The notes: generated from the letters alone by a model not told the origin. DNA of 64,000 nucleotides from Diplolepis rosae (GCA_030998225.1 JAPYXD010000608.1:7904501-7968500), one strand, 5' to 3'. Counted from the stretch's first letter, positions 22,510 through 34,248 are shown. Made by a program: numbers and translations.

Positions 22510-23095
22510 CTATGCTTTTCTTAAAAACAATTGGATAGGACGTCCGCATCTTTAAAACTAAATGAAACGCCAATTCGATGCAATTACTGGAAGGGCCTTC
22601 ATAGAATGGGGAACAGAACATATTAACTCCATAACAGAAACAAAAGACAAAAAATCAGTATGATGATCAATTTTCTTTTGTCTACGCTGCACAGCGAATA
22701 GAAGCCGTCAAGCAAAGCAAGTTAAGACAGTTTTACCTAATTCCGAGAGAAAAGTTTAGCCTGAGCATTAAAAAATATAATAGTTACAACGTGAAATTGT
22801 TCATAAAGATTATTTTCATTTGCAAAGTATCATAGGAAGAGTCATCGGAAGGATATTCTTAGTTGATTCCGTAAGCAAAGATAGAGCCTATCAATCGAAA
22901 AATCGCCAAAATGTGAATTTGTTCACAAAAGTTGTTTTAAAAATTACCGAACAGCATCTATACTTAATCAATCGTTATGCAACATTTATTTCTCTCACAT
23001 CTTATACAAAAACTATGAATTTCAATTAACTTTAACCAGTCAATCTGCTTCAAGGAACGCAAAAACGATTCCATAATAACTATAAATAATAACTA
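22510..23095. other. No recognised gene
   Basis: This may include further decayed 5' sequence of the Transib relic up to about 22600, but no motif is secure. The open frame 22820-23029 (plus) has no domain. Confidence 0.35.
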
Positions 23096-23099
23096 TTTA

Positions 23100-23470
23100 G
23101 AGAAGGGAAGGGCAATCACGGAGAAATACTACGCTGATTTATTGGGCTGATTCGACATGGGATTGTCAAGATAATGGCCATCTTCAGTAAAAACAAAGAC
23201 AACCATAACAACGCACCAGCTCACTCTTCTTCAATTACCACAGCAAAACTAGCCGAAATACGCTATGAACTGCTGTCTTATTCACCACATTTTCCAGAGT
23301 CAGCCCCCTGCGATTTCTCTTTATTTCCGAACATAAAAAAATGGCTTGGCGAAAAGTGATTCTCGTCAAACGAGGAGGTCATCACCGAAACAGAGGTCTA
23401 TTTTGCAGGGTTCAACAAATCATATTTTTCGGATGGCTTGAGGGCATTCATCAACCAGACCATGTGAACA
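23100..23470 (+). pseudogene. Mariner transposase C-terminal fragment
   Basis: Starting at about 23103 the sequence reads KGRAITEKYYADLL (the GKTIT-EYY block of mariner). After a frameshift it continues NNAPAHSSSITTAKLAEIRY, then HFPESAPCDFSLFPNIKKW, where the DLAPSD motif has decayed. After a stop at 23357 it continues FSSNEEVITETEVYF and FNKSYFSDGL. The N-terminal half and both TIRs are absent. It is closest in wording to the mariner at 6865. Confidence 0.85.
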
Positions 23471-23504
23471 AATTTCTGTAAACGTTCATGTGAGATAACT
23501 TTTT

Positions 23505-23612
23505 TATTTCACAAAATAAATATCTTCCTGAAAATTTGGAGAATACAACAGAATTATTGTCATTTGTTACGTTTCTTGAATTTTCAGGAAGATGTTTTGT
23601 AAATTAAAACAG
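23505..23612. repeat. Imperfect inverted repeat
   Basis: The block around TATCTTCCTGAAAATT (23521-23536) is complementary to AATTTTCAGGAAGATG (about 23579-23594), with further pairing outside. It lies just after the mariner fragment and could be a separate small foldback. Confidence 0.6.
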
Positions 23613-23820
23613 TTATTTTACTTGAACGAATGAAAGTATAATTTAGTCACGTGTTCCCATTGATCTATGGCCTCAAAGGAGTTGGAATATCGCTGGACTA
23701 AGTGTGAGGCTGAAAAGAGATAATGTTAAGAAATAAATATAAAAAATTTTCATCTTATTTCCCTCCTCATTACAAGTACTTATCATAGTGCCTTCGTAAG
23801 TATGCTGCTGAAATTTCAGC

Positions 23821-23910
23821 TACATATTAAGAACGTCTTCCTGTGGAGAAGAGATGTCGGAAGCCTGTGTAGCTCAGTTAATTAGATTTTCAAATTCTTT
23901 AAATTTAGAG
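23821..23910 (+). repeat. Truncated solo copy of the 55-kb tRNA-like repeat
   Basis: The CTTCCTGTGGAGAAGAGATG leader and GCCTGTGTAGCTCAGT (the acceptor and D-arm start, 23863-23878) match the copy at 55350-55388. The sequence then jumps to ATTTTCAAATTCTTTAAATT, which lies downstream of the tRNA-like part in the 55-kb copies. The anticodon and T arms are deleted. Confidence 0.75.
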
Positions 23911-24119
23911 AGTATATTATGTGATTAGGTTGCACAGTATTTTTACACAACAAATAATTCATATGATCTTTATATACTCACTCATATGTGCATGCATTGA
24001 AATTTTAGCATCTTAAATATTCAAGGGAATGAAAAATTTTACTTTTCGATATTATTTTGTACATTAAAATGAAAATATTATGGATACCGCACTTCAATTC
24101 TCATTCAATAATTAGTAGA

Positions 24120-24560
24120 TTGTGTACGAAGGGCGGCATGGTGGCGATTGTGACGAGTGCGAAGTGTTCACACGAGTCACATCGCCACCATGTCGCTCGA
24201 TTTACACACGACGTTTTGTCTCCAAATTGGTGGAAAAAGTCGCATTGCGTACGAGCGCGTAGTTAGCTGCGGGCAGTCAAGTGTCGGTCGGTATGAACAT
24301 TTCGCCCGATTTTGACGCCGAGGCGCAATTGACTGCATGCCGCTCTACGCGCAAACATGCAATGCGACTTTTTCCGCCCGTTTGGACACAATAGTATATT
24401 ATGTGCCTAGTCGCATAATGAGGGTTATTACGCGACGAGCGACAATGCTCGCAGGAGATCGAAGCAAAGGCATAGTCGAGGCGTAGTTGAGGCAAAGCCG
24501 AGACGAAACCGAGGCGCGATCAGTCCTGCGAGCATTTTAAGCGAGTCTCGTAATTACCCG
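24120..24560. repeat. GC-rich nested inverted repeats
   Basis: There are three stems in a row. (1) GCATGGTGGCGATTGTGAC (24137) pairs with GTCACATCGCCACCATG (24176). (2) GGAAAAAGTCGCATTGCGTA (24231) pairs with GCAATGCGACTTTTTCC (24359). (3) GACAATGCTCGCAGGA (24440) pairs with TCCTGCGAGCATTTTAAGC (24523). The loop of (3) holds repeated GAGGC words at irregular 10-15-bp spacing. Composition is far more GC-rich than the surroundings. No frame has a domain. It is probably a composite foldback element. Confidence 0.65.
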
Positions 24561-24714
24561 AATTGTGTGCATTGGCACATATTCTATTTTATGTGACTTC
24601 GGCGCATATACGAGTTTTTATGCGTACACTCGAATCCAATCTGGAAAGGCCGAAATTGCCGTGATTATCACCCATCTCACTTGACATTTCGCGAATACTT
24701 CTGGCCATTTTGAT

Positions 24715-24830
24715 TTTCTCGATCTTGTGTAGTAGTTAGTAGAATCGTATTGTAATAGACGCATGCGCAGTTCAAATGTACAAGGCTTTGTCAGTACGAT
24801 GCCAACGCTGTAGAAGAAGAATAAGAAGAA
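24715..24830 (+). repeat. Dispersed repeat shared with 60475-60590
   Basis: ATCTTGTGTAGTAGT, AGCATGCGCAGTTCAA-type, TGTACAAGGCTTTGTCAGTA and AACGCTGTA, ending in a GAAGAAGAA run, occur in the same order at both places. A second, shorter half-copy (GCATGCGCAGTTCAAT) follows at about 24860. Non-coding. Confidence 0.8.
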
Positions 24831-24959
24831 GATTATTCTCCGCTGTATCGTAATAGGCGCATGCGCAGTTCAATTTTTACATTACGCTACTCTAAACCGT
24901 AGCATGAAAACGCGTTTATGCGCCACAGGCAGATAAATATATTCAGCGTATTTTGCTTA

Positions 24960-27094
24960 TTATGCCAGTTGAATTCTGCTGTCATTTTTATACAAAATGC
25001 ATGTACAACGTATATGAAATAATTACACTTTCATTCGATAAATAATTGAATTTATATATATTCTTAGGTTGTCAAATTTTTTACGCCTTTTCTGAAGGAA
25101 ATCTTTAGATTATGGCACTTTTTAATATTGTAACAGTAATGTTTCTAATCAATAAAAATGCTTCATTTCTTATGGATATTATTTGAAAATATCGAAATTT
25201 TGATAAAAGTTAGAATTAAATATTGTTAATAATTTATTTATTAATTTTGAAAGGGGTGCGAATAGAATTTCACCTACAATGTATCGTATCCAGTTGTTGG
25301 CACTCCAGTGCCAGCGACTAGATGAAGTGTATAAGTATACCTATATTGATTCCAGTCGTTGGCACTCCTACCTTGATACCAAAATGTGAAATTATGTGAT
25401 GATGTTTTGATTTAAGAGCCAAGTCTAACCTTTCTTCTGAATTTTTGAATGTGATTATATTTTCTTTTCATTATTAACTTAAGTTAGGTAAAACTGTCAT
25501 GTGAAAATACTTAATATTGAGAAACTTCTATTTTTTAATTTAATTTCAGAATGTCTGAAAACGAAAACTTGTCATGAATTGGACGTGTCTTCTCATTGGA
25601 CTAGTCCTTCGATCCTAAGTGATTTTGATAAAACTTGCTTATAAGGAAAGATTAATTAAATTTAAAAAAAAAGTTTTCCGATGCGAAAATTTCATGTACT
25701 GGACACATAGATTCATCTTGCAAAGCGAGCGTTCAGATTTAGATAATAGCATAACTCAAATCATGGAATAATATGTAGCTTTAGGTGGAATCAAGGATTT
25801 CTCACCATATGTGGCGTGGAACGAAGAAACATAAAAAGATGAAAGTAAGATAAAGAAGAGATTGAACGAAAAGGTAAAGAGAAGAGGAAGCGCAAAAGAT
25901 GCTAATGTTAAAAAAAAAAAAAAACAACATGATTGTTCGAAAAAAAAGAATAGTTGCCTCTGTTTTTTCCCAGCACGTCAGGTTTTTGAGATTTTTTGAG
26001 TAAAATTATTTTTTGGAAAATCGCATTATAAAAGGGTGTAAACAAATTTTGAAACGGTAAGAAATACATGATTTTCATGTGTTTTTTCAACGCGGAATCC
26101 ATTGATTATTTCATTATTTTTTAATCAACTGCATGTCATTCTCTTCTTTTTTAGATGCAGAAAAAATTTCAGGAGAGTTTATAGTTCCAACTGTAACTGT
26201 TCGTAAGATACATGGCAGAGTATTAGCAGCTTATAATAATTTTTCGACAGGAGCTACTAGCCAATAATAAACAAGATATATTTTAAACTTTGTAAATACT
26301 GTAAACTCTGTGAATATTATAAATATTAATATTGCAAATATTGTAGACTTTGATTCAATGAGATACATGAAACAGTACAATGATTCGCCTCAAGTACTTT
26401 TAAGCTGTCAAATGGCACATCTATAGATAAATAGAAATAGAACTCTATAACTAAATTTCAATAAATTTCAAAACAGAAATATACAAATATTTGAGGTTAT
26501 GTGAGTGGAGTGGCAACGATTGGGGTCGGATGGTGCCAGAGACTGTGGTTCGCAGTGCAAAAGACTAGAGTTTTGCGACTATATACTTCTTTTAATTAAT
26601 TTCGCAAGTTTTGGTCCATTTTTCGCAAAATATAAACATTTTATTCCGTTTTGAATTTAATTTTAAATATACATGTCACCATAACCACTTTTTTTTTTTT
26701 AAGTTAATTTAATTCGTGAAGTATAAATTGTCTCTTAAGGTGACAACGATTGGTGCTCTTACCATGCTTCGTCATGAATTTAGATTTTTATCTGCAGATT
26801 TTTCTGTTGTTCTTGACTCATTTTCATATAATCTTTTCATTATTGCAAAAAAAATGTCAATTAATTATCTAAAATGCATTTAACGGTGTTGATTGGGATG
26901 CTGAGAATTAGGAAAACGCCGTAACCGGTATTTATTCTCTTCGAATTACGGACCTTAGAAATAGGCTTACCGTGATTTGAGAGAATACCGTTAACTACCA
27001 AAGAATATCACAGAATAGAATTATTATAAAATATTTTTCAATTATAAAATTATAATTATTACGAAATATTACAAATGATACTTATAATACAGTC
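24960..27094. other. No recognised gene; a few weak inverted repeats
   Basis: AT-rich. A small palindrome (GTTGGCACTCCAGTGCCAGC, 25296-25315) and related GTTGGCACTCC (25355) may mark decayed element ends. An inverted repeat of ACGGTATTCTCTC type is seen at about 26925-26995. No domain is found in any frame. Confidence 0.4.
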
Positions 27095-28211
27095 TCTTCG
27101 GTAATGAAACCACAAATGAAAAGAACAGCAGACATTTTACTAGACGCTGGTTACATATATCACAAAAACGAGACCTAAAAGAGGTAGACCCAAAAAGAAT
27201 TGAAGGACTTCGAGAGTTGGGATTGCCTAAGGATGACACTGAACACCTTGCTTCGGCTTTGAAAAAGAAGGAAATTTAGCGAAAGGGACGATCAAGTGTT
27301 TATCGAAACAGAGAACAACACTTTTGGGAATACTTTCATCTTGATCAAGAACTGTCTTTGGTCTATTGCGCAGATGCGAATGGAATTATCGTTGAATCAA
27401 AACCAGGAATTGCCAAAGATTAAGAGTCGAGATTATTTACAAACTCTTCTAAACGAAGTCTGAAGGTCTTGTCGTTGTCCAACGTAAGCACATATGCATC
27501 GATACTAATAGCTTATTCAACAAAACTTAGGGCTATGGGTCATGCAGAAAAGTAAACAATTCAGTCACTGGCTATCGATTATTTTCTCCATATATGAAAT
27601 TTTAAATCGAAATAAATTGATCAAAGTTTAGGAAAAGGTAAATAATAGCATATTAAAGGAATAAGACAAGACATAGTGGATCAAAATGAAAAAAGATTCA
27701 ATTTCATTAATAATACCAACTAAGTGTCTTGAGTTCTGCTGCACTGGTCTAACACTGATGGTAAGATACTTTGTAAATTTGCTAAAATTACTTACTTTTA
27801 TTACAATTCTTCTATATCATTATGAATATTCAAGACATAACAAACTTGTCTCAGTAGTTTTTGATTCATTTCCTAAAATTTCAAGACGATATTTTATTTT
27901 CCGTGGAAATGTAGTTATAGAACTACAATTACAATTGTATACTATAATTACAATTACAATGATTGCAATCAGGAAATACGAAGTATCCTTGTTTCTTCTG
28001 CTCATGGAACAGCCGGGATCGTGGTAATCATTACAAAAAAAAGTTTGTCCACAAAAAATGTCGCTGAGAAGAGGATCCACAAAACGTCATCAGTGGCCCA
28101 TTGTTGAAGCCATCAAAAGTCCTCCTACCACCTCGTCATATTAAGTTGGGTCTCATAAAAAAATTCGTGAAAGCACTGAATAAAGACCGCCAAGTTTTTT
28201 AGTATATAATA

Positions 28212-29497
28212 GGTTGTTCAAAAAGTTTTGAAAGCGACATCTATAGAGCAGTAGAAGAACCAAAATTTCTACGCCATTTTAAGATTTCATCTTTCATATG
28301 AACATACCCAAAGTGTCATTCCACTCTGTCAATTCATTGTTTGTTTACAAGCCATTTGAAGTTGACGTGTCAGTGTATTTTTGTACAATGGAAAAAACCG
28401 AATATCGTGCAGTGATAAAATTCTTTGTTTTGGAAGGTTTATCAGCAACGGAAATTCATACAAAAATGGTGAAAGTGTTAAAGGAAGCTGCTCCTTCATT
28501 TCCAACTGTGCATCGATGGGTTTTAGAGTTTAGACGTGGTCGAAAAAGCGTTGAAGACGATCCACGCTCAGGACGTCTAAAAAGTGCATCAACACCAGCA
28601 TTCATAGCAAAAGTACAGGATATGGTTTTGGAAGATCGTCGATTGACCGAGAGAGATTTAGCAGAGGCCCTAGACATCTCATTAGGCAGTGTGAGTCATA
28701 TTTTACGTGAAGTTTTGGGTTTCAGAAAGCTCTGTGCACAATGGGTGCCGCATTCGCTCACAATGGAACAAAAACACGTTCGAATGCGACTTTCTGAGCA
28801 ACATTTGGAGCGTTTTCGAAAGGATAAAAAGGATTTTTTGCGTCGATTCATCACTATGGATGAGACGTGGGTCTTCCATCATGATCCTGAATCAAAACAA
28901 GAGGCTAAGGAGTGGTGTGAACCAGGCACTTCGGCACCGAAGCGAGTTCGTGTCCAGAAATCGGCGAAGAAGGTGTTAGCATCAGTTTTTTGGGATGCAA
29001 AAGGGATTTTGTTGGTGGATTATCTCCAAACTGGCAAAACAATAAATTCTGAATATTATTGTAACCTTTTGGATCAATTGGATGCAAAAATTCGTGAAAA
29101 AAGACCCGGTTTGCAGAAGAAAAAAATCCTTTTTCATCAAGACAATGCACCCGCTCACACAGCTCAAAAAACCATCACTAAAATAACCGAATTAAAGTAC
29201 GAATTGTTGCAGCATCCACCTTATTCGCCTGATTTAGCTCCCTCTGACTTCTGGCTGTTCCCACACCTCAAGAAATTCCTTCGTGGGAAGCATTTTTCAT
29301 CAAGCGAAGAGGTTATAGCCGTTGTAGAGGAGTATTTTGCAGGCCTTGCAGAAAGTCATTTCCATGATGGGATAAACAAGTTGGAAGACCGTTGGACCAA
29401 ATGTATTGATCTTATGGGAGATTATACTAAGCAATAAAAGTGATTTCACCAAAAAAAAAACGTATTTTCATTTCCGCTCTCAAAACTTTTTTGTTAC
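28212..29497 (+). mobile_element. Full-length mariner, 1286 bp, intact transposase
   Basis: The element has the canonical mariner length, an uninterrupted transposase frame, and TA at both ends (28210-28211, 29498-29499). The left terminus is GGTTGTTCAAAAAGTTTTGA. The right terminus in reverse complement is GTAACAAAAAAGTTTTGAGA, so the inner TIR (AGTTTTGA-AGCG) is kept but the outermost 8-10 bp have diverged. That may impair mobility even though the enzyme looks complete. Confidence 0.9.
28388..29437 (+). CDS. Mariner transposase, intact (349 aa)
   Basis: This DD34D transposase cuts and rejoins mariner ends at TA sites in the nucleus. I chose the ATG at 28388 rather than the upstream in-frame ATG at 28298, because MEKTEYRAVIKFFVLEG is the usual mariner N-terminus and 349 aa is the usual length. 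Order: paired HTH region (residues about 1-115), linker motif WVPHSLT (about 120), first aspartate in FITMDETWVFHH, second in FHQDNAPAH, then 34 residues to the third in YSPDLAPSDFWLFP. The C-terminus is KCIDLMGDYTKQ. No stop or frameshift is present. The wording suggests the mellifera-type subfamily. It lies inside an older relic (27095-29780). Host expression is not shown by the sequence. Confidence 0.95.
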   Translation: MEKTEYRAVIKFFVLEGLSATEIHTKMVKVLKEAAPSFPTVHRWVLEFRRGRKSVEDDPRSGRLKSASTPAFIAKVQDMVLEDRRLTERDLAEALDISLGSVSHILREVLGFRKLCAQWVPHSLTMEQKHVRMRLSEQHLERFRKDKKDFLRRFITMDETWVFHHDPESKQEAKEWCEPGTSAPKRVRVQKSAKKVLASVFWDAKGILLVDYLQTGKTINSEYYCNLLDQLDAKIREKRPGLQKKKILFHQDNAPAHTAQKTITKITELKYELLQHPPYSPDLAPSDFWLFPHLKKFLRGKHFSSSEEVIAVVEEYFAGLAESHFHDGINKLEDRWTKCIDLMGDYTKQ

Positions 29498-30268
29498 TAA
29501 AATGCCTTCAACTGAAAGAAGAGCATGACTCGAGTTCAAAAATTTTGTTAAACATTTCCTAGGACACATTAGAAGTCCAGAGAGAAAAAACGATATCGAG
29601 AATGTTTGATCGCTCCCAAAAATTGAATTGATTAATGAATTTAAAGCTCCATTTTATGGATTCTCATGTTGAATATGATAGCGGACTACTATTGGATGCT
29701 AAAAAAAGATTTTCCTCAGAACAAAGTTGAGAAAATTTCTTATAATTTGATACTGATGCTCAAGTCAATTTTATAATATTGTAAATGTAAAATACATTGT
29801 CACTTCCCGTGATGCATGAGAATGCATATATTACGCACATGCTAGGTGTGATAAAAATCTATTAGATAATCGTAAAAGAGAAATCAGAATTAGGGAGAGG
29901 TAATAAAGCTATCTTCTAGGAAAAAGTCGCAGAAAACGCTGTCTGTCGTATTATATTAAATACTATAAAAGTGGCCAATCACAGGAAAAGTGTTACGATA
30001 TAGTAGTTTCAGACGTCTCAAAGCCAAACTTGTGACGAATTGTGAGACGAAATACTAGGAAGGAAATTCCTATTCTAGACGGAAATTTATCCCTAGATCA
30101 TGTAACGAAAGAAGACAATAAAAGCAACAAATAATACCTCTATAAACCGGAGGACTTTTATACCTCAGTTCGGAATGAAATTTACATGCATAGAACCCTT
30201 GGGACAGACGAAAATTTTATGACTTCGAAGTTAACGAAAAATGTTTGTAAAGAACTCATCACATATTA

Positions 30269-31472
30269 TTGGATCTATAACTCAATTCTTGCGATTTTTT
30301 CTCAAAATTTGAACGTTTATTGAAGGAAAACATGTACAATAGTATTATTCAAAGTATGGCCCATCTGAAGCTATGACATTTTCCCATCTTTCTGGCAATT
30401 TGGGGATTCCATCTCAAAAGAACTGCGCCGGCTTGGCGGCCAAGAATGAATCAATCCAATTTTTGATACCCTGTTCTGATGTGAACCGTATTCCAGTAAG
30501 GGCGTTCTGCATCGACCGGAACAAATGGTAGTCAGAACGGGTAAGATCTGGGCTATAAGGCGGGTGGGGTAAAACTTCCCATCCACTGTTTTCCAAATAG
30601 TTCTTAACCGGAATAGCTCTCTTCAAACGGATTAATTGTGTTCGGTAGCGTTCTCCATCGATGGTTTCACCCGGTTTTAGCAGCTCATAATACAGCACAC
30701 CCTTCTGATCCCACCAAATACAGAGAATCACCTTCGCGCCATGGATATTCGGCTTTGCCGTTGATTTGGCTGGTTGGCCGGGTTTCACATATGATTTTTT
30801 GCACTTTGGGTTGTCGTAATGGACCCATTTTTCATCAACAGTAACAATCCGATGCAAAAATGACTTCTTTTTGTGGCGTTCCAGCAGAATTTCTGACATA
30901 CAAAACCGCCTTTCGACGTCTCTCGGCTTGAGTTCATGTGGAACCCAATTTCCTTGCTTTTGAATGTATCCGGCTGCTTTTAAACGCTTTGGAACGGCTG
31001 CTTGAGTGACTCCAAAAGATTCTGCGAGCTCTTTTTGTGTTTGGCAACAATCTTCATCGAGTAATGCTTCCAGTTCTTCATGTTTAAACTTTTTTGACTG
31101 CCCAGGACGTTCTTCGTCTTCCAAGCCAAAATCACCACTTTTAAATCGTGCAAACCACTTTTGGCACGTTTTCTCAGCTAGAGCATGTTCACCATAAACT
31201 TCCACCAAAATACGATGACTTTCGGCAGCAGTTTTCTTCATATTAAACTAATGAAGAAGAACTTCCCGCAAAAACACTTTTTCAGGCACAAAGTTCGACA
31301 TATTTGAGTGAAAAAAATTATTGTTGTTTAAGGTTCAAATGAATGACATATACTGAAAAAGACGTACAATGACAGTAGCTTTCCAACGCATGTTCAGAAT
31401 ATTGGAACGATGGAATAATAATCAAGTTACGCCATCTCTTAGCAAACTGCACGAATTAAGTTATAGATCCAA
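30269..31472 (-). mobile_element. Cecropia-type mariner, 1204 bp, broken
   Basis: The TIR TTGGATCTATAACTCAATTC (left) pairs with GAATTAAGTTATAGATCCAA (right), flanked by TA at 30267-30268 and 31473-31474. It is inserted in the left arm of the foldback. The right-arm counterpart near 43330-43365 (CATGTAGGGTTAAAATATGA) is the empty site. Confidence 0.92.
30345..31301 (-). pseudogene. Cecropia-type mariner transposase, broken
   Basis: The original start is at 31301 (MSNFVPEKVFLREVLLH). A stop (TAG) follows after 17 codons, and the frame resumes at MKKTAAESHRILVEVYGEHA. The HTH region, QKELAESFGVTQAAV and NWVPHELKPRDVERR are intact, as is the first aspartate in IVTVDEKWVHYDN. About 25-30 residues, including the second aspartate, are deleted: the frame passes from YRTQLIRLKRAI directly to PVKNYLENSGWEVLPHPPYS. 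The third-site motif reads PDLTRSDYHLF. A TGA replaces the codon after AKPAQFF, and the remnant runs on to IPKLPERWENVIASDGPYFE, ending at 30345. It is inactive. Confidence 0.93.
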
Positions 31473-32306
31473 TATAACCCTACATGTGCGAAGTCCGCAG
31501 AGATTGCATATATGCATATATGCTATAAGCCGAATCGTCCCAAATTTTTGTCGGGCAGCTCGAAATCGAACCCAAGGACAGGTAGTAGGTAATAAGAATA
31601 GAGGCATTTATGCTTTTATGAGCAATTATTTCCAATGAAAGCACAAATTTGTCATAACTATTTAAAAAACATGCGCTCGTTGCATGCAAAAAGTAGGGAT
31701 GGCCAAGTCGATTCCGATTCCTTCTAAGAATCGATTCTTCGATTCTTTGGAATCGATTATTGATTCTGGGAAATCGATTCCAAGAATCGATGCTTTGTCG
31801 AAATTGACATCGATTCCGATCACAGAGCTAAGAGAAAATAAATGTTTGCTTTCCTAAAGGTTATCTACGATTGGTCATTGGCGAATTGGCGTGTTTCGGT
31901 CATTTCATTGGAGGTCTATTCCGTTGGGTGGATTTCCTGGCGCCTTCGTGTCGACTTTTTCCTTTTCAATTTTCAATGTGTCGTCCGAGCACGCTTTTAT
32001 CGTGTTTCCATGAGCAAATTTTTATCTTTGTATCGGGATGGCTCTGACAAGTGAAGTTTGGCAGCATTTCACGAAAATGAATAAAAAAGTCCAGTGTTAA
32101 AAGTGTCAGGTGGAATTGAATTATTGCAACAGTACTTCCTCCATGTAGAAGCACTTGGAAACAGCGCAAAAAATTGTGTTTTGCTGGAGAGCCAATTGCT
32201 TCGACTTCTCGTGAGGTGAGTTCTTAGTTTTTAATTTCTTTTTTTATTCTCATAAATGAAATGAAGTATGATCTAGGGGCAAACATAACCTTAAAATTGG
32301 ATTATG

Positions 32307-32396
32307 TCTCAGTTTTACAATAGATCATAAGATTATTCACATAATTACAAATAACCTCAAAACTGAATAATCTTATGATCTATTATAAAACTGAGA
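32307..32396. repeat. Palindrome in the first hAT intron
   Basis: TCTCAGTTTTACAATAGATC (32307) and its complement GATCTATTATAAAACTGAGA (ending 32396) frame a stem of about 35 bp with a short loop. It lies between the BED exon and the catalytic exon. Confidence 0.8.
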
Positions 32397-34061
32397 AAAA
32401 TGACTTCTTTCTCTCGTAAGTTGTGTTATATTTTTCAATCAGATTAATTGATTAACTTCTTATATTGATAATTTTGATCAATTTAGTGTACAATCCAATA
32501 TATATTCTACATTTTTTATAATTATATTTTAGATGGAGGCCGGCGTCATGAAGAGGTCACGGACACTCTTCTCTATATGATGGCGGTTGACAAACTACCT
32601 CTTTCATTGACGGAAAGGAAGGGATTTAAAGAATTTGTCAAAGTTCTGCAGCTCCTATACCACCTGCCTTGTGAGAAAACACTCACTGGTATGATGGAAA
32701 GGAAGTACAGTGTCTTGCAAGATCAAATAGAAACTGTTATCGCCTCGAAGAAGAATTTGGTATTGACCACTGATCTTTGGACGGAGTCTATGACGACTAA
32801 AAGTTATCTTGGACTTACTGTACATTATCTTGAAGGCATCTCTTATTCCTTTGGTTCTGTCATTCAACTTCCGCAAATATTATTATAAATAATGTATTTA
32901 TTAATTCTGCAGGGATTAAGATGAAGTCAGTGGTCATTAGGGCGAAGCCTATGTCTCAAAGGAAGACTAGATAATTTGTCTATAATCCTCACAGGACTTT
33001 GTTTAGAATGAGGCTTGGACTTAGATAATGTCAAGGCTGTGATAACGGACAATGGGGCAAATATTGTAGGAGCCTGTAAAAATGTGTTTGGCGCAAGCAA
33101 GCATATCTCCTGCTTAGCACACAATTTGAATATCGTGGTCACAAATACCCTTGGTTTCTTTAAGTCCAGCAAAGACGATGATCCTCAACCATTGCCAGTA
33201 TTGCCAGATAACGAAGATAGCGACGATGATGAGCTACACGATGACGACGTTGCCTATTCTGCTGCTTAAATTCAACATTTTAAGGGAACAATTAAAAAAA
33301 TCAAGAAAATCGTCGGTTTCTTCAGAAGAAGCGAAAGAGGCTCTGAAGAATTGAAGGAATTGCAAATGAAAGAGTGGCAAAATCAAGAATCAGAATGCTT
33401 GAAACTCATTCAAGAAGTGAGAACAAGATGGAATTCTCTATTTGAGATGCTACAGCGATTCCTCCAGTTGTGCGAATTTATTGGACGGGTGTTGGCCAAA
33501 GTTTCTAGAGAAAACTAGAGCAAGAAAAAGCCATCCCAAATGATCACACTAGATGAGGAGGAAAATGCCAGAGAAGTCAGAGACCTCCTGAAACCTGCAT
33601 GGCAGGTGACTCAAGAAATTTGCTCCGAGAAGTCGGTAACTTTGAGTAAATGCATTCCGCTGGTAGCCGTTTCCCGCGAAGTATGTGATACTTTTATATA
33701 TTGAATTTCCAGGACCCGACCTACGAAAATTAAGATTTTGTTATCGTTTTTTATTTTTTCCAGACCATAAGTTCATATGATGCCACTAATCCAGTGACTT
33801 TTAATCTGAAAGCCGATTTATTAGCAGAAATTGACAAGAGGTTTGGGAAATTGGAGAAATGTAAGGTTCCAGCAATGGCCACGATCTTAGATACCCGATT
33901 TAAGAAGATGCATTTTAGTTGTCCAATTGATGCTTCAAAAGTTATTGAAGCCATCGGTAAGAATTTATGACTGGATTCTTCTAATTTATTTGTTTCGCTT
34001 ATATGGTTGTGCTGTGTTTGTTCTGTTTTTTGAGATGCAATTTATTCGTTCTGCTTATTAA

Positions 34062-34248
34062 GGCCATGTGATACTTTAGCACAATAAAACTTTTTTCTCA
34101 TTATTTAAATCTACTAATAATAAACCTCCGTTTCAATATTCTTTACCGATTCCCAAAATTTCAGGTGAAAATATTTATTTTTGTGGCTGTATAATTGGGT
34201 AAATTGAAAATCATTAAAATCGATACTTTTTCAAAGTATCACATTGCC
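34062..34248. mobile_element. TTAA MITE, 187 bp, inside a hAT intron
   Basis: GGCCATGTGATACTTT (left) and AAAGTATCACATTGCC (right) are inverted, with TTAA at 34058-34061 and 34249-34252. It is inserted in the intron that runs from 33957 to 34385, so it would not by itself have destroyed the gene. Confidence 0.9.

Larger units (their letters stand above)
27095..29780 (+). pseudogene. Relic of an uncharacterised arthropod protein family, interrupted by a mariner
   Basis: Scattered frames match, in order, a large protein family I recall as common in arthropod genomes but without a known function: GLRELGLPKDDTEHLASALK, then FYRNREQ-type and LVYCADANGIIVESKPGIAKD; CSWNSRDRGNHY (about 27998) with VLLPPRHIKLGLIKKFVKAL (about 28120-28179). 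After the mariner (28212-29497) come NLKLHFMDSHVEY and ADYYWMLKKDFPQNK (about 29682). There are many stops and shifts and an unrelated segment around 27560-27960. It may itself be a transposon-borne gene. Function is not assigned. Confidence 0.5.

Noticed and set aside
28298..28387. Upstream in-frame start of the mariner transposase frame
   Set aside because: It would add 30 residues unlike any mariner N-terminus. MEKTEYRAVIKF at 28388 is the usual start and gives the normal length.
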